NCBI GenBank assembly: GCA_913056355.1
Contig: CAJXMX010000008.1
Coordinates: forward strand, 1 to 34,876
Direction of reading: 5' to 3'
DNA length: 34,876 bases
DNA from: an uncultured Opitutales bacterium
GTDB lineage: Bacteria; Verrucomicrobiota; Verrucomicrobiia; Opitutales; Oceanipulchritudinaceae
Position numbers and translations under genes: made by a program. This document shows positions 11,078 to 18,649 of the stretch, one piece after another. The number at the start of each line of letters is the position of its first letter. Position 1 is the stretch's first letter. The notes beneath the pieces are model-generated. The model was not told the origin of the DNA, did not search any database, and saw nothing but the letters and a program-made list of their open reading frames with translations.

Positions 11078-11773
11078 ATGAAAAGCCTACCACTGATTTT
11101 CCTTGGGGTTTTCTTCACCCTGGCCTTCTCCTGGACCGGGATTGTCCTGACCTCGCAAATACAGTTGAAGGAATTCACGCCGGCCACTCCGGATCTGGTG
11201 GACAGCCAGGACCAGCCGGCCCCGGGCGGCAAGTACCTGGTCGACGGGGAAACCATCAAGAACACCCCGGGAATGACCGCCAACCCGCAGCCGCTGGTCG
11301 GTGAGGCCCAGCGCGGCAAGCTGGTCTACCAGCAGATGGGTTGCCTCTACTGCCATTCCCAGCAGGTCCGCCGCCAGGGTTTCGGGGCCGATTTCGAGCG
11401 CGGCTGGGGCCAGCGCCAATCCGTGCCCCGCGACTACATCGAGCAGGACCGGGTCATGCTGGGGACCATGCGGACCGGCCCCGACCTGACCAATGTCGGC
11501 CTCCGCTATTCGGAGCTGTGGCAGTTCCAGCATCTCTACGATCCGCAGATTACCTCCCCGGGATCCATCATGCCTCCCTACGGGTTCCTTTTCGAGGTGC
11601 GTGAAATCAGTCCCCTGACCGGGCCCTCGGCCGAAGCCATCGAGCTGCCCGAGGCCTACCAGCCTCCGGCCGGTTACGAGGTGGTCCCGAGTCGCCGGGC
11701 CAAGGACCTGGTGGCCTACCTGATGAGCCTCCATCAGGATTACGAACTGCCGGAAATCAAATTTACCCAGTAG
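11078..11773 (+). CDS. ccoO: cbb3-type cytochrome c oxidase subunit II (monoheme)
   Basis: N-terminal TM; GKLVYQQMGCLYCHSQQVR, GPDLTNVGLRYS, SIMPPYGFLF typical of CcoO. Confidence 0.92.
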   Translation: MKSLPLIFLGVFFTLAFSWTGIVLTSQIQLKEFTPATPDLVDSQDQPAPGGKYLVDGETIKNTPGMTANPQPLVGEAQRGKLVYQQMGCLYCHSQQVRRQGFGADFERGWGQRQSVPRDYIEQDRVMLGTMRTGPDLTNVGLRYSELWQFQHLYDPQITSPGSIMPPYGFLFEVREISPLTGPSAEAIELPEAYQPPAGYEVVPSRRAKDLVAYLMSLHQDYELPEIKFTQ

Positions 11774-11790
11774 GACGGAGTATACTTTCC

Positions 11791-12678
11791 ATGAGCGACG
11801 ACCAGAAAGACAAGTTTCCTCCCAAGGGAGAATCCCGTTCCACTTTCGAGGGCACCCGTTTTGATGATACCGACCTGCAGAAGGTCCACAGCCAATTGAT
11901 GCGGGAAAAGGAGGAGCCGTCGGAGAATTTCTCGCCGATGCCGCTCTTCTTCGTGGCCCTTTTCATGATTCTTTCCTTCTGGGCCGGTATTTACCTGGTC
12001 CATTATTCCGGGGACTTCGGGCCGTTTCATTACGACGAGACCAAGAAACCGGGGGCCGGCATCGAAGAGGGCCCGCGGGAAGTCGACATGATGGCCCTGG
12101 GCAAACGCATCTACAGCCAGAATTGCGTGGCCTGTCACCAGACTTCCGGTCTCGGCCTGCCGGGTGTATATCCGCCCCTGGTGGATTCCGATTGGGTGCA
12201 GGACACTCCAAACCGGCTGATCAAGATCGTCCTCTCCGGCCTGGCCGGGAAGGTGCAAGTCAACGGGCAGGAATACAACAATGCGATGACCCCGTTCAAC
12301 CGGCTCAGCGACCAGCAGATCGCGGCCGTCCTGACCTTTGTCCGGACCAGCCCGGAGTTCGAGAACGACTCCTACGCGGTCTCGGAAGACCTGGTCAAGG
12401 AAGTCCGCGCCGAGTACGGGTCCCGCACCGATCCCTGGTCGCAGCAGGAACTGGAAGCCATCCATGGCCCCGCCACCGGAGACTGGAAGCCGCCGGCAGG
12501 TGCTGAGCCGGCGGCGGACGAAGAGGCCTCGGCGGACGAAGAGGCCTCGGCGGAAGAAGAGGGTCCTGCGCCGGAAGAAGAGGCACCAGCGGAAGAAGCG
12601 GGTGATGAAGCCGGCGCCCCGGCGGAAGAGGGAAGCAGTGAAGAAGCTACCGGTTCGTCGGAAGGATCCGGTAATTAA
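11791..12678 (+). CDS. Monoheme cytochrome c, CcoP-like oxidase subunit with acidic Ala/Glu-rich C-terminal tail
   Basis: TM segment then single heme motif CVACHQTSGLGLPGVYPPL; tail PAADEEASADEEASAEEEGPAPEEEAPAEE...; downstream of ccoNO. Confidence 0.85.
   Translation: MSDDQKDKFPPKGESRSTFEGTRFDDTDLQKVHSQLMREKEEPSENFSPMPLFFVALFMILSFWAGIYLVHYSGDFGPFHYDETKKPGAGIEEGPREVDMMALGKRIYSQNCVACHQTSGLGLPGVYPPLVDSDWVQDTPNRLIKIVLSGLAGKVQVNGQEYNNAMTPFNRLSDQQIAAVLTFVRTSPEFENDSYAVSEDLVKEVRAEYGSRTDPWSQQELEAIHGPATGDWKPPAGAEPAADEEASADEEASAEEEGPAPEEEAPAEEAGDEAGAPAEEGSSEEATGSSEGSGN
12513..12562 (+). repeat. ~18-bp in-frame repeat encoding the ADEEAS-type acidic tail
   Basis: gcggacgaagaggcctcg repeated, with a third degenerate copy, inside the CcoP-like gene. 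Confidence 0.7.
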
Positions 12679-12775
12679 ACCCCTGGCCTGGTGAAGGATC
12701 CCGAAGGGATTTAAGGCATTAGCGCGGGGTGGAGCGGAGCGACGCCCCGGGAATCGGTGGCAATAAAAGTACCGG

Positions 12776-12821
12776 CCCCGGAGGGGTCGCAGCCAGGTCA
12801 GGTTCTGCGACCCCTCCGGGG
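12776..12821. repeat. 17-bp perfect inverted repeat (12-nt loop)
   Basis: ccccggaggggtcgcag (12776-12792) and ctgcgacccctccgggg (12805-12821) are exact reverse complements. Confidence 0.9.
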
Positions 12822-12850
12822 TCGTGTGTCTAAATTGATCGTCGCTACCC

Positions 12851-12874
12851 CGGGTCCCGCGTTCGCGGGACCCG
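12851..12874. repeat. 10-bp perfect inverted repeat with 4-nt loop
   Basis: cgggtcccgc-gttc-gcgggacccg. Confidence 0.9.
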
Positions 12875-12887
12875 CGGCTACCATGTT

Positions 12888-13027
12888 CGATCTCACCGAG
12901 ATCGTTCCGGCGGTTGCAGGATCTCTCTGAGATCGTTCCGGCGGTTGCAGGGTCTCACTGAGACCGTTCCAGCGTCTGCAGGGTCTCACTGAGACCGTTC
13001 CGGCGGTTGCAGGGTCTCTCTGAGGCC
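12888..13027. repeat. Array of five short hairpins at exact 31-bp spacing
   Basis: Hairpin stems begin at 12889, 12920, 12951, 12982, 13013: GATCTC-acc-GAGATC, GATCTC-tct-GAGATC, GGTCTC-act-GAGACC, GGTCTC-act-GAGACC, GGTCTC-tct-GAGGCC; linkers gttccggcggttgcag with few changes. Confidence 0.92.
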
Positions 13028-13044
13028 GTTCCTTGCGCGAAGCG

Positions 13045-13722
13045 TTAATCCCTCCGGGCCAGGGCCAGCATGTAGAGCAGGTTGGCCAGGGAGCTGACAA
13101 AGGCGGCGACGTATGTCAGCGCCGCGGCATTGAGGGTATCATTGACCCCCTCCATCTCATCCTGCTGGAGGATGCCGGTGGAGACCAGTTCCACCTTGGC
13201 CCGGCGGCTGGCGTCAAACTCAACCGGCAGGGTGATCAGCTGGAAGATCGTCAGGACCAGGTAGACCAGGACCCCGAGCTTGATCAGGCCCAGCATTCCG
13301 AAGAAAAAGCCGCCGATAATGATAAAGGGCAGCAGCTGGGAGGCGATCATGGTGACCGGGACCAGGCTCATGCGCAGCTTGAGCATGGAATAGCCGGTGG
13401 CATGCTGGACGGCGTGGCCGGCCTCGTGCGCGGCCACCCCGAGGGCGGCCAGGCTGTGCCCATGGTAGTTGGCCTCGCTGAGCACGAGCCGCTTGTTCTT
13501 CGGATCATAGTGGTCGGTCAGCATTCCCCTGGTGGCGGTGATTTCCACGTCGGTGATTCCCGCCTTCTGGAGCACGTAAAGGGCGGCCTCGCGTCCGGTG
13601 ATGCGGCTCCGCGACCCGACCCGGGACCATTTCTTGTAGGCGCCCTGAACCCGCGCCTGGGCCACAATCCCCAGGATGGCCGTCGGAATGATCAGGAAAA
13701 GGAAAATCTGCATGGTACTCAT
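13045..13722 (-). CDS. YugP-type zinc metallopeptidase
   Basis: 225 aa; HEAGHAVQHATGYSMLKLR zinc-protease motif, C-terminal TM segments, N-terminal TM. Confidence 0.9.
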   Translation of the reverse strand: MSTMQIFLFLIIPTAILGIVAQARVQGAYKKWSRVGSRSRITGREAALYVLQKAGITDVEITATRGMLTDHYDPKNKRLVLSEANYHGHSLAALGVAAHEAGHAVQHATGYSMLKLRMSLVPVTMIASQLLPFIIIGGFFFGMLGLIKLGVLVYLVLTIFQLITLPVEFDASRRAKVELVSTGILQQDEMEGVNDTLNAAALTYVAAFVSSLANLLYMLALARRD

Positions 13723-13796
13723 ATACCTAGACAGGAAGACCAGCTTTTACGGCTTTTCAAGCAGATCCGGTCGATACGGTTGGATGCAGGTGGGGC

Positions 13797-13850
13797 CGGG
13801 ACCGGTCGGCCCAGTCGGACGAGTCGGACTGGCGGACTGGTCCGGCAGTC
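13797..13850. repeat. Degenerate gtcggac-type short repeat tract
   Basis: accggtcggcccagtcggacgagtcggactggcggactggtccggcagtc between pyrE and the YugP-like gene. Confidence 0.6.
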
Positions 13851-13851
13851 T

Positions 13852-14415
13852 TCAAGACCCCGGCTTGACCGCGGGGATATTGCGCAGTTCCGGGGGGATC
13901 TTGTCCGGCTCGTAGGTGGGGAAATTCATTTCCAGCAGGGCCACCAGGGGCGCGCTGAAACTGGCCTGGCCGGCGGAGCGGTCGACCAGGACGGCGATGG
14001 CCTCGACAATTCCCCCGCGGGAGTCGACCAGGTCCAGGGTTTCATGGACCCGTCCGCCCCGGGTGATGACATCCTCCACCACCAGGATCCGTTCGCCGCT
14101 GCGGATCTTGAAGTTCCGGCGCAGGGCCAGCCGGTCATCGACCTTTTCGGCGAAGATAAACCGCTTACCCAGCTGGCGGGCGACCTCCTGCCCGATGACC
14201 AGGCCGCCCATGGCCGGGGCAATCACGGTCTCGACCTCCGACATGTCGGGGAGCTTCCCGATCAGCAGCTCGGCCAGCCGGCTGACCTGGTCCAGATGCT
14301 CACAGACCCGGGCGCACTGGAAGAAGTGTCCGGAGCGAAGCCCGGAACGAAGGATGAAATGCCCCTCGAGCAGGGCGCCGGTTTGCTTGAAAATGTCGAG
14401 GACTTCGGAGGTCAT
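13852..14415 (-). CDS. pyrE: Orotate phosphoribosyltransferase
   Basis: 187 aa; PRPP-binding motif ERILVVEDVITRGGRV; VIAPAMGGLVIGQEVARQLG. Confidence 0.92.
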   Translation of the reverse strand: MTSEVLDIFKQTGALLEGHFILRSGLRSGHFFQCARVCEHLDQVSRLAELLIGKLPDMSEVETVIAPAMGGLVIGQEVARQLGKRFIFAEKVDDRLALRRNFKIRSGERILVVEDVITRGGRVHETLDLVDSRGGIVEAIAVLVDRSAGQASFSAPLVALLEMNFPTYEPDKIPPELRNIPAVKPGS

Positions 14416-14421
14416 GCGGTG

Positions 14422-14480
14422 GCGGGTTACGGGTTGCGGGTTACTGGTTACTGGTTACTGGTTACGGATTGCGGGTTACC
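14422..14480. repeat. Short tandem repeat ggttac(t/g)g, heptamer type
   Basis: gcgggttacgggttgcgggttactggttactggttactggttacggattgcgggttacc; lies 6-65 bp upstream of the pyrE start codon. Confidence 0.85.
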
Positions 14481-14613
14481 GGGTTTACCCGGAGCTGTTC
14501 GAAAGGTTGCGGGTGGCCTTATTGGTGGGGTTTGCCGGGAGCTGTTCAACAAGAATTTCCAGATTTGCGGAATGTTCGTTGAAATGCGGGCGTCATGGTC
14601 CACATTTCCAGCC

Positions 14614-15468
14614 ATGCAGTATCTCCTGGTGGACAATGGCAGCCTGCGGCCGGAGAGCGTGCTCAATCTGCGCCGGGTGGCACGGGAACTGGGCCTGGCC
14701 ACGGGCCTGGAGATCCTGCCGGCCTCGCTCCTGCATTCCAGCAAGGTACCGGCCGACCAGTTGGAGGCGGAACCCGCGGTCAATCTGGAACGCCGGCTGC
14801 GCTGGTCCCTGGAGTCGGATCTGCGGGAATTCTGTGTGATCCCCTTCTTCTTCGGACCCACCGGGGCCATCATCGACTACCTGCCGCAAAGGCTGGCCTC
14901 CCTGCGCCGGCGCTTCGGGGAATTCCATTTGGAGCGCACGCCTTTTTTGGGGGAGGAGGCGCCTGTTTGTCAGACAAGTCAGACAAGTCAGACCGGTCGG
15001 ACAAGGCTGGCTTCCATCCTGGCCGAGCGGGTGGGGGAGGTGCTGGCCGATACCGGCTGGCAACGTCCGCGGGTGGCCCTGGTCGACCACGGTTCGCCGC
15101 TGCCGGAGGTGGCTGCGGTCCGGGACCGGCTGGCGGGGGAGCTGGGCAAGGTCCTCGGGGAGCGGGTTTCGGCGGTGGCGGCTTCCTCGATGGAGCGCCG
15201 GGAGGGCGAGGCTTATGCCTTCAATGAACCGCTATTGGAGAATCTGCTGGAAACGGAAGGCTGGTCTGCCGGGGAGGTGGTGGTCTCCCTGCTTTTCCTG
15301 TCACCGGGCCGGCACGCCGGACCGGAAGGGGATATTGCCGGGATATGCAAACGGGCCCGGGAGCGGCATCCGGGGCTGCGAACACGAATGACCGGGCTGG
15401 TGGGCAACCATCCGGCAATTATCCGGCTGCTGCAACGCCGGTTGGAGATGCCGCGGGAAGTCCTTTAG
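14614..15468 (+). CDS. CbiX/sirohydrochlorin-chelatase-like two-domain protein
   Basis: 285 aa; second half has VALVDHGSPLPEVAAVRDRLA and LLFLSPGRHAGPEGDIAGI as in CbiX-type chelatases; first half has a similar but degenerate LLVDNGSLRPESVLNLRRVARELG. Confidence 0.75.
   Translation: MQYLLVDNGSLRPESVLNLRRVARELGLATGLEILPASLLHSSKVPADQLEAEPAVNLERRLRWSLESDLREFCVIPFFFGPTGAIIDYLPQRLASLRRRFGEFHLERTPFLGEEAPVCQTSQTSQTGRTRLASILAERVGEVLADTGWQRPRVALVDHGSPLPEVAAVRDRLAGELGKVLGERVSAVAASSMERREGEAYAFNEPLLENLLETEGWSAGEVVVSLLFLSPGRHAGPEGDIAGICKRARERHPGLRTRMTGLVGNHPAIIRLLQRRLEMPREVL
14969..15004. repeat. 9-bp tandem repeat (gtcagacaa)x4, in frame inside the CbiX-like CDS
   Basis: gtcagacaa gtcagacaa gtcagaccg gtcggacaa. 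Confidence 0.85.
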
Positions 15469-16847
15469 GCCTTACCGGCCACGTTCTCGAGGATGGCCTT
15501 GGAAACGGCGATACCTTTCTCCAGGTATGCCAGGTCGAAGGACTCGTTGGGCGAGTGCAGGTTGTTCCGCTCCGTTCCGGTGCCGAGCATCAGGCAATCC
15601 ATGCCGAGGACCTGGCTCATGATGCTGATGATCGGGATGGAGCCGCCGCTCCTGAGGTAGAGGGGCGGAATCCCGTAAACGGAGCCGACCGCTTCCTCGC
15701 AGGCCTTGAAGGCCCGGGCCAGGTGCGGATTCTGGTCCTTAGGCGTGTTGGACCGTCCGGGCGGAACAACGGAGTAGGGGATGCCATGGTGGAATTCCGT
15801 GATTTTCAGGCGGACCTGTTTCGGACAGCGGTCCCGGATGGCGGCGAAGACCTTGTCCCGGATGTCCGCGGCATCCTGGTTGGACACGAGGCGGCAGGTG
15901 ATCTTGGCAAAGGCCCGGGCCGGGATGATGGTCTTGTCCCCGACCCCCTGATATCCGCCGCCGATGCCGTTGATTTCCAGGGTCGGCTCGTAACGGATAG
16001 CTTCCATGCCGGTGCGCCGGCGCGCGGTGAAGAGCTCCGGAGCCCCGGTGGATTCCAGGAGATCCTTGTCGCCGACCGGCAGGCGGGCGATTTCCTCCTT
16101 TTCCCAATCCGCCGGCTGAACCACATCATCGTAAAAACCGGGAACGTTGATCCGGCCGTCCGGATGATGCAGGCTGGCGCAGATCTCGGTCAGGGCCTGG
16201 AGCGGGTTGTAGACGGATCCCCCGAAGTTGCCGGAATGCAGGTCCCGGTCGGGACCCGTGACCTCGAACTCGAAGGAGACCATGCCGCGCAAGCCGGTGT
16301 TGATCGCCACCTGGTCGTCGGTCGGATTGAGCGTGTCCGTGAGGAGGATGAAGTCGCCCTTCAGCTCTTCCCCGTGCTTTTCCAGGACACCGGGCAGGCT
16401 GGGACTTCCAATCTCCTCCTCGCCCTCGATCAGGAAGGTGATGCGGAGCGGGAAGTCGGGATTCTCCTCCAGGATCCGGCCCACCGAGGTCACATGGAGC
16501 ATCATCGGCCCCTTGTTGTCGGCCACGCCCCGGCCGTAGAGCCGCGTTCCCTTGAGGGTCGGCTCGAAGGGCGGGCTTTCCCAGAGGTCGAACGGATCAG
16601 GCGGCTGGACATCATAGTGTCCGTAAATGATGACATGCGGCCATTCCCCGGGTCCCCTGCGCCTGGCCAGGACCACCGGGTGGCGCGGAGTGTCGACGAT
16701 TTCCACTTCGAGGCCCATCTCTTCAAAAAGCCGGACCAGGACCTCCCGGGTCCCTTGCATGCCCTCGGCATAGTCCGGGTCGGTCGAAACGCTGGGGTGG
16801 CGGACCAGGTCCTTGATAACTTCAACAGGATCAAACATGGATGCCAT
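15465..16847 (-). CDS. M20 family metallopeptidase/dipeptidase
   Basis: VIIYGHYDVQPPDPFDLWESPPFEP, GRGVADNKGPMM, EGEEEIGSPSLPGVLEKH motifs. Start chosen at the MASMFDPVEV Met (alternative upstream start 16874). Confidence 0.93.
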   Translation of the reverse strand: MASMFDPVEVIKDLVRHPSVSTDPDYAEGMQGTREVLVRLFEEMGLEVEIVDTPRHPVVLARRRGPGEWPHVIIYGHYDVQPPDPFDLWESPPFEPTLKGTRLYGRGVADNKGPMMLHVTSVGRILEENPDFPLRITFLIEGEEEIGSPSLPGVLEKHGEELKGDFILLTDTLNPTDDQVAINTGLRGMVSFEFEVTGPDRDLHSGNFGGSVYNPLQALTEICASLHHPDGRINVPGFYDDVVQPADWEKEEIARLPVGDKDLLESTGAPELFTARRRTGMEAIRYEPTLEINGIGGGYQGVGDKTIIPARAFAKITCRLVSNQDAADIRDKVFAAIRDRCPKQVRLKITEFHHGIPYSVVPPGRSNTPKDQNPHLARAFKACEEAVGSVYGIPPLYLRSGGSIPIISIMSQVLGMDCLMLGTGTERNNLHSPNESFDLAYLEKGIAVSKAILENVAGKA

Positions 16848-16987
16848 TGATAGGTTGATTCCCGGTAATGGCAACCTTGCTACTTCGATCCCCCGCAGAA
16901 GTTGTTTGCTGTTGACCCGGCACCGGGAATTTACAACTCATGTACCGGCTCCGGGGCCCTGTTTCCGGACCGGGGAGGCAACAGTTG

Positions 16988-17281
16988 ATGCAGAAGATCG
17001 AATCCGAGAAAAGCTATGGCACGGCGGTTATCCTATCCGGGATATTCGGCGTCCTGGGGATTCACCACTTCTACCTCGGCTGCTGGCTGCACGGCCTGGT
17101 CGACCTCGGAATGACCGTCAGCGCCCTGTTCCTCATCACCAACGGGCACGAGGGCGTGGGACTGCTGGTGCTGGGTGTGGATATCCTGCATACCATCCTG
17201 ATCACGGTCCTGCTCCTGACCGGGGGCTACAAGGACGGCGAGGGGCGTTACGTCACCTACCCGGGCCAGAAACTAAACTGA
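16988..17281 (+). CDS. TM2 domain-containing protein
   Basis: MQKIESEKSYGTAVILSGIFGVLGIHHFYLGCWLHGLVDLGM... Confidence 0.8.
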   Translation: MQKIESEKSYGTAVILSGIFGVLGIHHFYLGCWLHGLVDLGMTVSALFLITNGHEGVGLLVLGVDILHTILITVLLLTGGYKDGEGRYVTYPGQKLN

Positions 17282-17293
17282 AAAGAATACATT

Positions 17294-17506
17294 ATGGAAA
17301 AAAGTGATAAGGGGTTCGTTCCCACGTTGTTGTTGTGTTTCTTCCTCGGTGGACTCGGCGTCCATCGTTTTTATGTCGGCAAGATCGGGACCGGCATCCT
17401 GATGCTCCTGACCCTCGGGGGACTGGGTATCTGGACCATCATTGATTTCGTTCTTATCGCCATCGGCAATTTCACGGACGCCGATGGTTTGCCGATCAAG
17501 AACTGA
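17294..17506 (+). CDS. TM2 domain-containing protein
   Basis: MEKSDKGFVPTLLLCFFLGGLGVHRFYVGKIGTGILMLLTLGGLGIWTIIDFVLI: canonical TM2 domain. Confidence 0.92.
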   Translation: MEKSDKGFVPTLLLCFFLGGLGVHRFYVGKIGTGILMLLTLGGLGIWTIIDFVLIAIGNFTDADGLPIKN

Positions 17507-17609
17507 TCCCCGCCAGTTAAAGGAATTCGCCGAGAGGACGCAGGGTTGACGGAATATTATCCGGTACTCAGGATTTCCGTTTTCTCCCGGATCAACCCCA
17601 ACGAATGAT

Positions 17610-18110
17610 ATGAAAACAAAGCTACGAATCCTCTCACTGGTCAGCCTGGCCTTTATCTCCTGCAACCTGGTTTCCGCCGCCAACCTCGACAAGGCCCGCG
17701 AGCTGATGGAGCTGATGCAGATTACCGGCGCCATTGACGCCTCCCTGGCCCAGGTGGAAGGCTTCGCCGACCGGATGATTGAATCCCAGAACCTGACCCC
17801 GGAGCAGGTTCAGGAAGCCAAGGCCCTTTCCCGGAAGTCCATGCAGGCCTCCATGCAGGTCATCAAGTCGATCGACTGGAACACCATGTTCGCCGAAATC
17901 TACGCCGATGTCTTCTCCGAGGAGGAACTGCAGGCCCTCATCGACTTCTACCAGTCCGATGTGGGGCAGAAGTTCCTCGAGAAGCAGCCCCAGTTGATGC
18001 AGGCCACGATGTCCCGGATGCAATCCGAGATGGGCAAGTTGATGCCGCAGATCCAGCAGGATGTCATGGAGGCCGTGCAGGAGGCGTCTTCCTCCGCCAA
18101 TCCTGAGTGA
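17610..18110 (+). CDS. DUF2059-type secreted protein
   Basis: Signal peptide; YADVFSEEELQALIDFYQSDVGQKFLEKQPQLMQ motif. Confidence 0.85.
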   Translation: MKTKLRILSLVSLAFISCNLVSAANLDKARELMELMQITGAIDASLAQVEGFADRMIESQNLTPEQVQEAKALSRKSMQASMQVIKSIDWNTMFAEIYADVFSEEELQALIDFYQSDVGQKFLEKQPQLMQATMSRMQSEMGKLMPQIQQDVMEAVQEASSSANPE

Positions 18111-18173
18111 GAGGCTGCCCGGCCGTACATAAGCGGTCTTGCTCCGTGTCCCTCCATTCCCCTGAATGAGGGC

Positions 18174-18572
18174 ATGAACATCAAGGATCGGAAGCCCCGG
18201 GCCTCCCGCTTCGAGTCCGACAGCCACGAGGCGCGGCTGGTCCGTTTGCGGGAAAAGGCCCCGACCCTGGGCGTCAATCCCAGGCTGCGCGTCTACGCCA
18301 TCCTTGGTTCCGCCCTGCTCTTCCTGACCGTACTGGGCTTCTACTTCGCCATGCAGATCTACAAGGCGGTGTCCGAGGATCGCCGGGATGCGGCCATGAT
18401 CGAGGTCGAGAAGGCCCCGGATCTGGAACTCACGGAAACCCAGAAGGCCCTCCAGCGCATCGAGGAGGAACAGGCGGCCGAGGAGACCGCCCTGGAGGAT
18501 GAGCTGGAAGCGCTGAAGTCGGTGGACCTGCTGGAGGAAATGGAGAATCCGCCTCCCGGCGGCGACAATTGA
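18174..18572 (+). CDS. Hypothetical single-TM protein with acidic coiled-coil C-terminus
   Basis: 132 aa; one TM (VYAILGSALLFLTVLGFYFAMQIY) followed by Glu-rich helix. Confidence 0.7.
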   Translation: MNIKDRKPRASRFESDSHEARLVRLREKAPTLGVNPRLRVYAILGSALLFLTVLGFYFAMQIYKAVSEDRRDAAMIEVEKAPDLELTETQKALQRIEEEQAAEETALEDELEALKSVDLLEEMENPPPGGDN

Positions 18573-18649
18573 ATTGCACTCGATTGCATTTATCACACAA
18601 GGGAGGGGCAGGCTAAGAAAATCCTGAACCCCTGACGAAAGACCCCCTG

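Noticed and set aside
12888-13027. Possible CRISPR array
   Set aside because: Regular 31-bp periodicity but no unique spacers; the whole unit is conserved, units are self-complementary, and no cas genes are in the window.
12798-13100. 100-aa repetitive ORF (RDPATAGTVSVRP...) over the hairpin array
   Set aside because: Repeat unit is 31 bp, not a multiple of three, so each unit is read in a different frame; better explained as a nucleic-acid-level repeat.
14422-14480. Telomere-like ggttac/gggttac repeats
   Set aside because: Internal, short and imperfect on a bacterial chromosome segment; no evidence of a chromosome end.
13033-14613. N-terminal extension of the 811-aa ORF 13033..15468
   Set aside because: The first ~527 codons run antisense through the YugP-type protease and pyrE genes and the repeat tract; the credible start is the ATG at 14614.
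15345-16850. 501-aa plus-strand ORF opposite the M20 peptidase
   Set aside because: Antisense to a clear M20 peptidase; shadow ORF.
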